Notes: a model not told the origin generated them from the sequence alone. DNA of 16,591 bases from Hyphomicrobiaceae bacterium (GCA_017353825.1 JAFMSC010000036.1:1-16591); one strand, 5' to 3'; positions 1 to 7,355 are shown, numbered from the stretch's first letter. Numbers and translations: made by a program.

Positions 1-99
1 GGTGCCGCTTTCGTCTTCGTCGATCGCAATACCCGGGCAGCCCGAGCCATACTCGGCTACCCCACCCAGAAGCTGGAAAACCTCGCCCGAGGTGGCTGA
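1..99 (+). CDS. 3' end of a gene cut by the left edge, product uncertain
   Basis: The first 33 codons are open in frame 1 and end with TGA at 97-99, giving a 32-residue C-terminal tail that reads GAAFVFVDRNTRAARAILGY and then a short charged end. No start codon context is visible, so the gene begins before the window. The FVFVD-R-T pattern near a C-terminus resembles the last strand of hotdog-fold (4HBT) acyl-CoA thioesterases, but that is a weak impression from a very short piece. It could equally be another protein. The next gene on the same strand starts 56 bases later, so the two could be cotranscribed. Confidence 0.45.
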   Translation, partial: GAAFVFVDRNTRAARAILGYPTQKLENLARGG

Positions 100-155
100 A
101 ATTTCAAATATGTTTGGTTAGGCTTATGCAATCGAGCTCATCCGTGAGGACCGCC

Positions 156-767
156 ATGCACAGGCCGCTGCCGTTCGTTGCCATGTTCGTGACCATGTTC
201 GTGGCCAGTGCCGTTGCTGCCCCGGCATTCGCCCACACCGGCGCGGGCGCCGGCCATGAGCTCGTCCACAGCCTCACGCGCGGCTTCCTGCACCCGCTGA
301 GCGGGCTAGACCACGTGCTGGCGATGGTTGCCGTCGGCCTTTATGCCGCTCATCTCGGGGGACGCGCACTCTGGCTCCTACCGGCCGCGTTCGCGGGCAC
401 CATGGCCGCGGGTGGCCTCCTCGGCTGGGCCGGCGTGCCCCTACCCATGGTGGAAGCGGGCATCGGACTGTCGATCATCGCCATGTGGCTCTTGATCGCG
501 CTCGGGGTGCGGCTGCCGACCGTGGCCGCCGTTGCGCTGGTCGGGGTCTTCGCCCTGGTACACGGACACACCCACGGCAGCGAAGGCGCCGGGTTCGCCG
601 CGTTCCTGCCTTATGCTCTGGGATTTGCGACCGCCACGGTTCTGCTCCATGCCGCCGGAATTGCCGCCGGTCTTGCCTTGGACCGCCTGGGGATGCTCCC
701 CGCCGCCCTCAGGCGCGCGGCCGGTGCCGCCGGAGCCTTGGCCGGCCTCGCCATCCTCGCCGGCTGA
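156..767 (+). CDS. hupE: HupE/UreJ family nickel/cobalt permease
   Basis: A 203-residue inner-membrane protein that probably imports Ni2+ or Co2+ for metalloenzymes. A cleavable signal peptide is followed by APAFA and then HTG (about residue 27). The family motif HPLSGLDH lies at residues 46-53, a second His cluster VHGHTHG at 135-141 and another His at 165. About six hydrophobic segments fill the rest. Known HupE/UreJ proteins are of similar length and use these His residues for metal binding. I chose the ATG at 156 because GAGGA ends 5 bases before it and the signal peptide then begins cleanly; TTG at 114 and ATG at 126 are possible upstream starts. No hydrogenase, urease or cobalamin gene is adjacent, so the metal's destination cannot be read here. 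The family call is firm; the metal is not. Confidence 0.85.
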   Translation: MHRPLPFVAMFVTMFVASAVAAPAFAHTGAGAGHELVHSLTRGFLHPLSGLDHVLAMVAVGLYAAHLGGRALWLLPAAFAGTMAAGGLLGWAGVPLPMVEAGIGLSIIAMWLLIALGVRLPTVAAVALVGVFALVHGHTHGSEGAGFAAFLPYALGFATATVLLHAAGIAAGLALDRLGMLPAALRRAAGAAGALAGLAILAG

Positions 768-833
768 GGGGAGCGCTGTCCTCTACTTCCGGCGGGACTC
801 GCCCGACGCTCGCTTAGCCCGACTTTCTCCCGA

Positions 834-2066
834 TCACCCGCGTGCCACGTTGGCCGTGCGCACGGGGACGCCGAACTTGCGGTGGCACACATCAGCGAGC
901 GCGGCCACGCCCTCTCGAATCGCCGCGTGCGGCGGGTTGGCAAAGCACAGCCGCAAACGGCTCCTGCCGTAGACCCTGTCCGTGGTCCACTCCGGGCCTG
1001 GATTGATGGCGATTCCCTCGGCAAGGGCCGCCCGTGCCAGCTCCTGCGTGTCGACGCTGTCGGGCAACTTGACCCACAGAAAGATGCCGCCTGGCGGATC
1101 GTCGAACTCGGCGGCCGTACCGAACTGTTCGGCTAGCGCCTCCATCAGCGTCACGAGCTTGGCGCGTAAGCCGGCGCGCAGCTTCGGCACGTGGGCCTCG
1201 AAGTGGGCCGGGCAGAACTCACCCAGCACCATCTGCTCCAGCGCCCCGGAGCCGGCATCGGTCTTGAGAGGCAGGACGTGCTTGAGCACATCCCAGCGGG
1301 CCACGATGTAGCCCACGCGCAGCGCGGGTGCAATGGACTTGGAGAACGAGCCGATGTGGATCACGCCTTCCCCTCCGGCCATGGCATAGAGCGCGCGCGG
1401 CCGATCGCCGTTCCACACGAGATCGGAATAGCACTCATCCTCGAAGATCGGCACGCCGTACCGCCGCGACAGCCCCAGCAGCTCGGCGCGCCGCAGCTGC
1501 CCCATGATACTGCCCGTCGGGTTCTGGACGGTCGGGATGGTGTAGATGTACTTCGGCCGGATGCCGCGGCCCTTCAGCTCCTCCAGCGCCGCCGCGAGCG
1601 CGTCCATGCGCAGCCCCTCGCCGTCGAGCGGGATGCCCACGGCATTCACCCCGAGGCGCGCCAACCTCGACAGCGAGCCGCCATAGCATGCCTGCTCGAT
1701 CAGCACGGTGTCGCCGCGGGCCAGGAATAGCGCGTTGACGAGATCGATGGCCTGCAGCGAGCCGGACGTGATCAGGATCTCGTCCATATCGCAAGCAATG
1801 CCGGCGTGCGCCTTGAGCTTGTGCGCCAAGAACTCGCGCAGCGGCCGGTAGCCGAGCGGGCCGCTCTCCAGCCCGTAGGTGGCGAGCGTACGTCCCTCGC
1901 TCTTGAGCACCGCGTTGGCCGCCGCCAGCAGGCCATCGAGCGGAACGTGCTCGGGGTCGTTATGCCCGCCCACGAAGTTGTACTTGGCAAACCCCGTCCA
2001 TTTCGCCGCCGGCGGCGGCAGGTTCGCAGCCGCCAGCGACGCAAGATCGAAGGGCGAGGCGTCCAT
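834..2066 (-). CDS. PLP-dependent aminotransferase, class I/II (LysN/2-aminoadipate type)
   Basis: A 410-residue fold-type I PLP enzyme, cytoplasmic. Visible landmarks are the N-terminal YNFVGGHNDPEH, the SGSLQAIDL cofactor-phosphate region (about 101-109), QNPTG at 181-185, the EDECYSDL segment at 209-216 carrying the Asp that contacts the pyridine nitrogen, and the Schiff-base lysine K243 in GSFSKSIAPALRVGY. A C-terminal SRLRLCFAN supplies the Arg expected to bind the substrate carboxylate. This pattern is typical of the 2-aminoadipate/multi-substrate aminotransferase subgroup (LysN, and the catalytic domain of MocR regulators, whose DNA-binding domain is absent here). Substrate is not predictable. 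The ATG at 2066 is preferred over the one at 2126 because homology-like sequence starts at MDASPF and a G-rich ribosome site sits about 8 bases upstream. It converges with hupE across 66 bases. Confidence 0.88.
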   Translation of the reverse strand: MDASPFDLASLAAANLPPPAAKWTGFAKYNFVGGHNDPEHVPLDGLLAAANAVLKSEGRTLATYGLESGPLGYRPLREFLAHKLKAHAGIACDMDEILITSGSLQAIDLVNALFLARGDTVLIEQACYGGSLSRLARLGVNAVGIPLDGEGLRMDALAAALEELKGRGIRPKYIYTIPTVQNPTGSIMGQLRRAELLGLSRRYGVPIFEDECYSDLVWNGDRPRALYAMAGGEGVIHIGSFSKSIAPALRVGYIVARWDVLKHVLPLKTDAGSGALEQMVLGEFCPAHFEAHVPKLRAGLRAKLVTLMEALAEQFGTAAEFDDPPGGIFLWVKLPDSVDTQELARAALAEGIAINPGPEWTTDRVYGRSRLRLCFANPPHAAIREGVAALADVCHRKFGVPVRTANVARG

Positions 2067-2091
2067 TGGCGTAACCCCCAGGACAGGCTTC

Positions 2092-2115
2092 TTGCTTGTG
2101 ACTTGCTTATGACAT
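2092..2115 (-). promoter_or_regulatory. 11-bp direct repeat upstream of the aminotransferase, Pho-box-like
   Basis: On the plus strand TTGCTTGTGAC is followed directly by TTGCTTATGAC (one mismatch, period 11). On the minus strand it reads ATGTCAT-AAGC-AAGTCAC, lying 32-49 bases before the aminotransferase ATG. OmpR/PhoB-family regulators bind direct repeats spaced 11 bp, and the classical Pho half-site is CTGTCAT; the two halves match it at 6/7 and 4-5/7. No good -10 box follows at the expected distance, so this remains a candidate only. Confidence 0.3.
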
Positions 2116-2227
2116 GGCTGCAGCATGGCCCGACAGCGCCGCTAACGCCAGTCATCGCCTGCGCATGGGTGATCCCCCCGGCGGTAGAGGGTGTGTTCCG
2201 ACGTGGGTGGATGGCCCGAGCAGGGCC

Positions 2228-2545
2228 CTATCGGCGCCCCCCGCTGCCGCGGCCGAACGTGCTGCGGGCCCAGCACGGATAGCCGGCGTAGATGCCTGCT
2301 GGGTCCTCGGCCTGGGCGCGCGCCTCGCAAGCGGCCTGCTCGCTCGAATAGGCGTTTGGCTGCCGATAGGCGTAGCCAGGCTGCCTGTCATAACCAGGCT
2401 GCCCGTAATAATAGGAGCGGGGCTGGTAATAGCGGGTATGCGCGCCATAGGTATGCCCGCTGCGAATGCCCTTGCGGGCGTCGGCCGCGCCTGGCAACGC
2501 CACGGAGCTACTGACAATCACGACCGCCGCCAACACTGCGCGCAT
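2228..2545 (-). CDS. Small secreted tyrosine-rich protein of unknown function
   Basis: A 105-residue protein with a signal peptide (MRAVLAAVVIVSSSVALPGA, cleavage near AADA at about residue 23). The mature chain has a Tyr/Gln/Pro/Gly-rich middle with repeated QPGY/QPNAY-like units (about 38-66), then a better-ordered end, EQAACEARAQAEDPAGIYAG followed by YPCWAR. Two cysteines (73 and 91) could form a disulfide in the periplasm. Similar small secreted proteins with this type of C-terminus occur in Hyphomicrobiales; I know of no assigned function. The start at 2545 is supported by GGAGGG about 5 bases upstream and by the signal peptide; a longer reading from 2656 would bury the signal peptide. 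The same-strand aminotransferase starts 161 bases downstream, so cotranscription is uncertain. Confidence 0.68.
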   Translation of the reverse strand: MRAVLAAVVIVSSSVALPGAADARKGIRSGHTYGAHTRYYQPRSYYYGQPGYDRQPGYAYRQPNAYSSEQAACEARAQAEDPAGIYAGYPCWARSTFGRGSGGRR

Positions 2546-2611
2546 ATCGCCCTCCAGCATGGACTGCATCCCACAGAAACTGGGTGGCACGCTCGCGCCC
2601 TCCAATGCGGA

Positions 2612-2642
2612 GAATCCCCGACCCGAGAGCTGAGGGGGATTC
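2612..2642. repeat. Inverted repeat with two GANTC sites upstream of the secreted-protein gene
   Basis: GAATCCCC (2612-2619) and GGGGATTC (2635-2642) form a perfect 8-bp inverted repeat with a 15-base spacer, 67-97 bases before the start of the secreted-protein gene. Each arm carries a GANTC motif, the target of the alphaproteobacterial CcrM methyltransferase, so methylation could affect binding. No function can be assigned from sequence alone. Confidence 0.4.
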
Positions 2643-2681
2643 CATGATGAGGGCAACGCGCAAGGTGACGCCTAAGGGCAA

Positions 2682-2714
2682 CCCCCGGGGCAATCCCGAG
2701 GTAAGCCCCGGGGG
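2682..2714 (-). terminator. Very stable GC hairpin after the ketopantoate-reductase-like gene
   Basis: CCCCCGGGGC (2682-2691) and GCCCCGGGGG (2705-2714) are perfect 10-bp complementary arms around a 13-base loop. It begins about 60 bases past the stop of the minus-strand gene ending at 2776. There is no T-run after it on either strand, so if it terminates transcription it does so without the classical U-tract. It may instead be a barrier to 3' degradation. Each arm is also self-complementary (CCCCGGGG). Confidence 0.45.
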
Positions 2715-2775
2715 GCCCTCTCGCGCGCCCGCCGGCGTTGTGCCGCGTGGCGCAACCTCCGAGGCCGCATCGAGC

Positions 2776-3843
2776 TTACGCCGCCTTCTTACGATTGGCC
2801 TCCAGTCGCCAATCCACGAGCGCCACGGTGGCGTCAATGACGGGATGGCTCAGGCCCTTCTGCTTGGCGATCAGCTGCACCAGCTTGTCGGCGCGCTCGA
2901 TAAAGGGCGCGCCGTTCTGCAGCGCGCGCGCCGCCGAGGCCGGCCGCACCAGGCTCTGCGCAGCCGCCGCGTACTTCTCGAATGGTACGAGGTCGCCTGG
3001 GCTGGCCCCGAGCTTCACGCACAGGTCGTTGACGAAGTTGTAGACCGAGCGCGAGGTCTCGATATCGCTGTGTACCGCCTCCTGCGCCGTGCGCATGCCG
3101 TCCTTGGTGACGCAGCGGTAGTTGCCGGCGAGCAGCATGGCCCACTTGGCAAGTGGCACGAAGATCGAGTTATGCACCTTCAGCTTCACAGGCAGCTCGA
3201 TCTTGCCCTCTGGCGCATCAAAGCGTGCCGCTTCCACGTCCTTTTCCAGCTGGCGGAGGATCGCGGTGCTCTTCTCGTCGTCGAACCTGGCCACCTTGAA
3301 GTTGGTGGGCAGCGTGACCATCAGCACATTGACTTTCTCTTCCGGCGGGCGGATCGCCTGCGGGTCCGGGCTGTTCAGCGTCACGGCCTTGGGATCAAAC
3401 GAATCCCAGACCGTGGGATCGGTATACGCAGGCCGCAGCGCCTCGTAGTCGAGACCGGGGATGCGCTTCATATAGGGCAGCGGCGGCATGTTCATGATCG
3501 ACATGCACGGCACGCGTGACTTGGCCACCGCGTCCAAGAGCTCACGCACCCCGGCCGAGCGGTACTGTGGCTCCTGCATGCACAGGCCCACGAGGTCGTA
3601 ATCCTTCGGGTCGACGCCGGCCGCGCCGCCGGCCGCCACCTTGCCGGGCAGCTGGCGCGAATCAAGCACTACGGGCTCCTTGCGGCCTCGCACCGGCAGG
3701 CGCACACGAAAGCCCTCTGCGTTGATCAGCTCGGCCTCGGCAGGCAGGCACACCAGGTGGATGGAATGCCCGCCGAATAGCAGCTTGGAGGCCAGCAGCG
3801 ATCCGTAGGACGCACCCAGCAGCAGGATATTGTACGTTGCCAT
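2776..3843 (-). CDS. Ketopantoate reductase-like (PanE/ApbA superfamily) dehydrogenase
   Basis: A 355-residue protein with an N-terminal Rossmann fold: the strand YNILLLG leads into GASYGSLLAS (10-19), a relaxed version of the dinucleotide-binding glycine loop. The central PVKLKVHNSIFVPLAKW (219-234) matches the Lys-x-x-Asn helix of ketopantoate reductases, with K222 and N225 in the catalytic positions. The C-terminal ALQNGAPFIERADKLVQLIA (308-327) followed by GLSHPVID matches the family's closing helices. It is longer than E. coli PanE (303 residues), with an insertion around residues 120-170, so the substrate is probably not ketopantoate. The start is fixed by an excellent GAGGAAGC site just before the ATG at 3843; upstream in-frame codons lie antisense to the HPF gene and are not real. 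No pantothenate genes are adjacent. Confidence 0.7.
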   Translation of the reverse strand: MATYNILLLGASYGSLLASKLLFGGHSIHLVCLPAEAELINAEGFRVRLPVRGRKEPVVLDSRQLPGKVAAGGAAGVDPKDYDLVGLCMQEPQYRSAGVRELLDAVAKSRVPCMSIMNMPPLPYMKRIPGLDYEALRPAYTDPTVWDSFDPKAVTLNSPDPQAIRPPEEKVNVLMVTLPTNFKVARFDDEKSTAILRQLEKDVEAARFDAPEGKIELPVKLKVHNSIFVPLAKWAMLLAGNYRCVTKDGMRTAQEAVHSDIETSRSVYNFVNDLCVKLGASPGDLVPFEKYAAAAQSLVRPASAARALQNGAPFIERADKLVQLIAKQKGLSHPVIDATVALVDWRLEANRKKAA

Positions 3844-4143
3844 GCTTCCTCCCCTCATGCTCTCATGCTCTGAAGCCAAGGGGGTCAGACCCTCGGCAAA
3901 ACCCGATTGGAACATCTGTATCTCGAGGTGAGGGGTCTGCCCCCTTCTCCCGTGCAACGCAATGCTAGGCCCAGGCCCCCCCGGCGGGCAACGGCCCCGC
4001 GTCTGACGCCAGCGCACACCTCGTCTGCACCGCTCCTCACGGGGTTGCTCGTGGCATTTCCCCTCCGTCCCACTTGACCCCCATCGACGCTGCTCCCACG
4101 TGGGAACTTGAGGGTTCATTCCGGAGCGGAAAGGGCCGATTTC
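3844..4143. other. Intergenic region between divergent genes, with inverted repeats
   Basis: This 300-base stretch separates two divergent genes and should hold both promoters, though I cannot point to a convincing -35/-10 pair; TTGACC at 4074-4079 is a possible -35 for the HPF gene. It contains GGGGGTCAGACCC (3880-3892), itself nearly palindromic, and a roughly complementary GGGGTCTGCCCCC (3932-3944), together an imperfect large inverted repeat. A perfect 12-bp palindrome, TCCCACGTGGGA, lies at 4094-4105. No coding capacity is supported. Confidence 0.5.
4094..4105. promoter_or_regulatory. 12-bp palindrome upstream of the HPF gene
   Basis: TCCCACGTGGGA is a perfect palindrome 39-50 bases before the HPF start codon, a normal position for an operator or activator site. 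No family of regulator is recognised. Confidence 0.3.
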
Positions 4144-4533
4144 ATGACGACCCCGGTGGAGGTGCATTTTCACGGCATCGAAAAGAGCGAGGCCATCGAG
4201 CAGCGGGTGCGGGAGAAGGTCGCCAAGCTGCAGAAGCATTTCCGGCGCATGACGAGCTGCCGCGTCGGCATCGAAGCGCCGCAGCGCTCGCCGCAGAAGC
4301 CCAAGGTCTTCCAGATCAAAATCGAGATCGGCATGCCGCGTCGCAAGCCCGTCGTGATCAGGCACGAGCGGGTCGGCAGCCATGCCAGCGAGGAGCTCTG
4401 CCTCGCCATCAGGGACGCCTTCGAGGCCGCCATGCGCAAGGTGGACGGCACAGCCGCCCGCATCAGCCAGCGCAGCAAGCTCGACCGCGGCCGCCGCAAA
4501 CCCCGCCCCAGCCTGGAGGGGCAGAGCGCCTGA
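4144..4533 (+). CDS. HPF/RaiA-family ribosome-associated factor, short form
   Basis: A 129-residue protein with the S30AE fold. The first strand VEVHFHGIEKSEAIEQRVRE (5-24) leads into KVAKLQKHFRRM (26-36), then CRVGIEAPQRS and KVFQIKIEIGMPRRKPVVIR (54-73), and the final helix ELCLAIRDAFEAAMRKV (84-100). A basic tail ends RSKLDRGRRKPRPSLEGQ. Family members bind the 30S decoding centre and put ribosomes into a resting state in stationary phase or stress. Alphaproteobacterial housekeeping HPF is usually about 190-200 residues with a C-terminal dimerisation domain; that domain is absent, so this is a short paralogue more like RaiA or short HPF. The ATG at 4144 follows GGAAAGGG about 9 bases upstream. 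It converges with the DUF459 gene. Confidence 0.82.
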   Translation: MTTPVEVHFHGIEKSEAIEQRVREKVAKLQKHFRRMTSCRVGIEAPQRSPQKPKVFQIKIEIGMPRRKPVVIRHERVGSHASEELCLAIRDAFEAAMRKVDGTAARISQRSKLDRGRRKPRPSLEGQSA

Positions 4534-4535
4534 TG

Positions 4536-4585
4536 CGCCTGCACCCGATGCTTAGACGCGCGAGCTGAGGCTCAGGTGCGGGGCG
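4536..4585. terminator. Possible bidirectional terminator between convergent genes
   Basis: CGCCTGCACC (4536-4545) can pair with GGTGCGGGGCG (4575-4585) with one bulge, and the intervening bases hold a second small stem, GAGC/GCTC. It lies just past the HPF stop and overlaps the stop of the minus-strand DUF459 gene. No T-run follows. Confidence 0.3.
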
Positions 4586-5963
4586 ACGCCTTGGCAGGCG
4601 CAGCTGGCGCAGTCGGCGGCGCCCGTGGCGGCTCCACGGGCACATCAACGTCAGCCCTGGGCCAGGAGAAATCGTCCGACCGGCCGGGCCGCGGCGTCAG
4701 GCGCTCGCCCTTGAACCACACCTGGTAGTAGGGCTGGCCCGGCATCGCCTTGCGCGGCGCGCCGGGGCCCCCCATGGGCGTGACAGAGCTCAGCACCACG
4801 AGCCCGCCGCCCACGTCGTCGGCGAGCGTATCGCCCATCTGCGAGGGCCGGTCGCCGGTGTCGCGCCGGGTGATGAGCTGCAGCACGGCGGCCGCGATTG
4901 ACGGTCGTGGGAGCTCAACCGTCACCGTCTCCTCCCGCCCGCCGGTGCCGACGGTCCCAAGCGAGATTCGGCCGTTGTCGGCCTTCGCCTCGCCCGACGC
5001 ATCCGGCGAGGGTACCGCCGAAGCGGGCGCAAGGGTGGCGGGCTTCGGCGCCCCCTTGGCAGGCCCCTTGCCGGCCGCGTCCTTGCCTGGGTTCACGCTA
5101 CCCTTCGGGCCGGCATCCGGCTCAGCCGGGTGCGGGCGCAGCGCCGCGATGCGCTTTTGCTCCGCCTCGGCGCCCGCCAGCGGGATCGACCGTTCGCTGC
5201 GCGCTTGGGTCAGGTCACGCTTGATCTCCCGCTCCACGAAATACGCGAGCTTGCGGTTTCCAGCAGCGGTGAAAAGTACGCCGTCGGGCTCGCGCACCAA
5301 GCGCTGCTGGCCCGCAATATCCGGACCGTACGGGGTATAGTTGCCGGCCTCGTCGGAGAAATGGGCGCCGATATCGATATACTTGATGCCGTTGAGATAG
5401 GCCTTCTCGCGCACGACATCGTTGACCGCCTGCGCCGGCTCGTTCATTTCGGGCCGCCGCATGACCGGCAGGCCAACCCAATAGACAGCCGCGCCTCGCT
5501 TCTTCAGCGTCTTGACGAAGCGGTCGACACGCCGGCCGTATTCGGCGCGCCACTCGGCCGAACCCACCTCGATGCGTTCGCGCAAGCCGGTGCGCGGGTT
5601 GGGATTGTAGAAATTGTAGCGGTCGTTGTAGCCCAGCATAACCACCGCGATGTGCACGGTGTCCGCGCTCGCCTCCTCGGTCTTCAGTTCGTCGTCGAGC
5701 TCGGGCCGCATGATGCCGGCGAGCGGTCGGCGCCGGCGCTGCAGCTGCAACTGCAGGCGCGTCTCGTCGCCCATCGCTTCCACAAGGCCGCCGAGCAGGC
5801 CCTCCGCGAACGCGTCGCCGTAGACCTGCATGTGGTAGACATCGCCCACCGGAAACGGCGTGATGTAGCTGGTGCCTGGAAACTGCTCCTGTCCCAGCAC
5901 GCTCGCGACAGTCCCCAGCAGCAGCGCCCCCAAGATGGCCAACTTGGCAAGGCAGGCACGCAT
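4572..5963 (-). CDS. DUF459 SGNH-hydrolase-fold protein, predicted catalytically inactive
   Basis: A 463-residue exported protein. A signal peptide (MRACLAKLAILGALLLGTVA, then SVLG) precedes an SGNH-type domain of about residues 40-250 and a long Pro/Ala-rich C-terminal region (about 260-350) with a further conserved-looking end. SGNH blocks can be placed: VYGDAFAEGL (48-57), VVMLGYNDRYN (107-117), and REPDGVLFTAAGNRKLAYFV (224-243). In active members the first block is GDS and the last is DG-x-HFT; here the nucleophile Ser is Ala51 and the catalytic His is Leu230, while Asn113 and Asp227 remain. DUF459 proteins sit in the periplasm or envelope and are linked to cell-wall or polysaccharide modification. 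It lies 84 bases downstream of the lytic transglycosylase on the same strand, suggesting a shared envelope role. The ATG at 5963 gives a clean signal peptide; GTG at 6011 is an alternative. Confidence 0.8.
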   Translation of the reverse strand: MRACLAKLAILGALLLGTVASVLGQEQFPGTSYITPFPVGDVYHMQVYGDAFAEGLLGGLVEAMGDETRLQLQLQRRRRPLAGIMRPELDDELKTEEASADTVHIAVVMLGYNDRYNFYNPNPRTGLRERIEVGSAEWRAEYGRRVDRFVKTLKKRGAAVYWVGLPVMRRPEMNEPAQAVNDVVREKAYLNGIKYIDIGAHFSDEAGNYTPYGPDIAGQQRLVREPDGVLFTAAGNRKLAYFVEREIKRDLTQARSERSIPLAGAEAEQKRIAALRPHPAEPDAGPKGSVNPGKDAAGKGPAKGAPKPATLAPASAVPSPDASGEAKADNGRISLGTVGTGGREETVTVELPRPSIAAAVLQLITRRDTGDRPSQMGDTLADDVGGGLVVLSSVTPMGGPGAPRKAMPGQPYYQVWFKGERLTPRPGRSDDFSWPRADVDVPVEPPRAPPTAPAAPAKASPRT

Positions 5964-6047
5964 CAAGCCGTCCTCACTCACCGACACGGCATTAGGGCCA
6001 CCATGGGCCACAGCGTCCGCCGTGGCAAGGCCTGCCCTACTTGGCCT

Positions 6048-7355
6048 CTACCGCAGCGGCCCTAGCCCTCCCTTAACCGCGGCCTTCTCGGCCGCCGCAG
6101 TCTTGCGCAGGTGCCCCAACAGGGCGTCCGACGGCCAGCAGTCCACCTTTAGCCCATTGGCCTGCTGGTAGGCTCCGATCAACGCCCTGGTGTTCATGCC
6201 GGCCTTGCCGTCGATCTTGGCGATGGCATAGCCGCGCTCCTGCAGGCGCTGCTGCACCTCCTCGATACCGCGCGAGGACAGCTGCCGCACGGCCGCCCAC
6301 GGCGTCTCGAAGGTGCCCTCACCAGCGATGCGGTCGGACAGGTCACCCACGAACAGTGCGTACAGGTCGGACATGTTGTAGCGCTTGATCACCATGAAAT
6401 TCTCCAGCGCCAGGAACGCTGGACCGTGAGCGCCGCCGGGCATGAGGATGAACGCTTCAGCATCGAGCGCCTGGTCGGGGAATTGGCGCCCCCGGGCGCG
6501 CACCACGCCGAGCTTGGCCCATTCCCGCAGCGGCCGCGCCGAGGGCGGCCCCTCGAGCCGGCACGACATCCCGACCGGCAACCGCACCTCGTAGCCCCAG
6601 GAATGGCCCGGTACCCAGCCCTTGGCGCGCAGCTGGTTAGCAGCCGACGCCAGCGCGTCTGGCACCGAGCCCCAGATGTCCTTCCTGCCGTCGCCGTCGA
6701 GATCGTAGGCCAGTGTGTAGTATTCCGACGGCATGAATTGCACGAGGCCCATGGCGCCAGCCCATGAGGCGTTCATGGTCTCGCGCGTGCGCACGCCGTC
6801 CTGCAGCATCTTGAGTGCATAGACGAGCTCAGTGCGGAACAGCTCCTTGCGCCGGCCCAGGTAGGCCTGGGTCGCCAGCGCCTGGATGGCATAATGCGGT
6901 GAGTGGTGCGAGCCGAACGCGGATTCCCGGCCCCAGATCGCCAACACCACCGGGCCGGGCACGCCGATCTCGCGCTCGATCCTGTCCAGCACGTCCCGAT
7001 ACTTGGCCAGCAGCGCCCTGCCCTGGCCCGCGAGGCTGGCGAGATAACCCGAGTTGAGGTACTCGGCCGGGGTTCTGGTAAACTCGGCCTGCCCCTTGGC
7101 GTCGCTCTCCTTCTTGCCAGGCAGCAGGAGGTCAGGAAGCGTCAGGTCGAGAGCCACGCCCCGCAGCGCCGCATCGAAGGTGGCCCGCGACACGCCCTGG
7201 GCCTGGGCGTCCGGCCACAGCTCCTCCAGGAACCGGCGAAAGCCGTCACCGTCCTGGGCGACAACCTCGGGCATGCGAGCCAGCGGCGGCAATGACGCCG
7301 CCATGGCCAAGGCGAGCGCCAGCGGCGCGAGACGCCCAAGTCCAGAGATGCGCAA
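6048..7355 (-). CDS. MltB-family lytic murein transglycosylase with peptidoglycan-binding domain
   Basis: A 435-residue exported enzyme that cleaves the MurNAc-GlcNAc bond of peptidoglycan with formation of 1,6-anhydroMurNAc. The signal peptide spans about residues 1-26. The SLT_2 catalytic domain (about 36-340) shows FTRTPAEYL (92-100), AIWGRESAFGSH with catalytic Glu144, NASWAGAMGLVQFMPSEYY (195-213) and the EF-hand-like DLDGDGRKDIW (218-228) known from MltB. A C-terminal PG_binding_1 domain (about 362-418) follows, with VQQRLQERGYAIAKIDGKAG (367-386). No lipobox Cys is present, so it is probably soluble in the periplasm. The start is a TTG at 7355: no upstream ATG is in frame, GAGGG lies about 11 bases before, and the signal peptide begins directly with MRIS. 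It is divergent from galU and probably cotranscribed with the DUF459 gene. Confidence 0.92.
   Translation of the reverse strand: MRISGLGRLAPLALALAMAASLPPLARMPEVVAQDGDGFRRFLEELWPDAQAQGVSRATFDAALRGVALDLTLPDLLLPGKKESDAKGQAEFTRTPAEYLNSGYLASLAGQGRALLAKYRDVLDRIEREIGVPGPVVLAIWGRESAFGSHHSPHYAIQALATQAYLGRRKELFRTELVYALKMLQDGVRTRETMNASWAGAMGLVQFMPSEYYTLAYDLDGDGRKDIWGSVPDALASAANQLRAKGWVPGHSWGYEVRLPVGMSCRLEGPPSARPLREWAKLGVVRARGRQFPDQALDAEAFILMPGGAHGPAFLALENFMVIKRYNMSDLYALFVGDLSDRIAGEGTFETPWAAVRQLSSRGIEEVQQRLQERGYAIAKIDGKAGMNTRALIGAYQQANGLKVDCWPSDALLGHLRKTAAAEKAAVKGGLGPLR

Noticed and set aside
2647..2760. Short plus-strand frame starting MMRATRKVTPKGNPRGNP
   Set aside because: It overlaps the strong GC inverted repeat, continues antisense into a real gene and shows no family features.
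3844..4383. N-terminal extension of the ketopantoate-reductase-like protein
   Set aside because: The extension is antisense to the HPF gene and spans an inverted-repeat region; an excellent ribosome site and the Rossmann strand mark the start at 3843.
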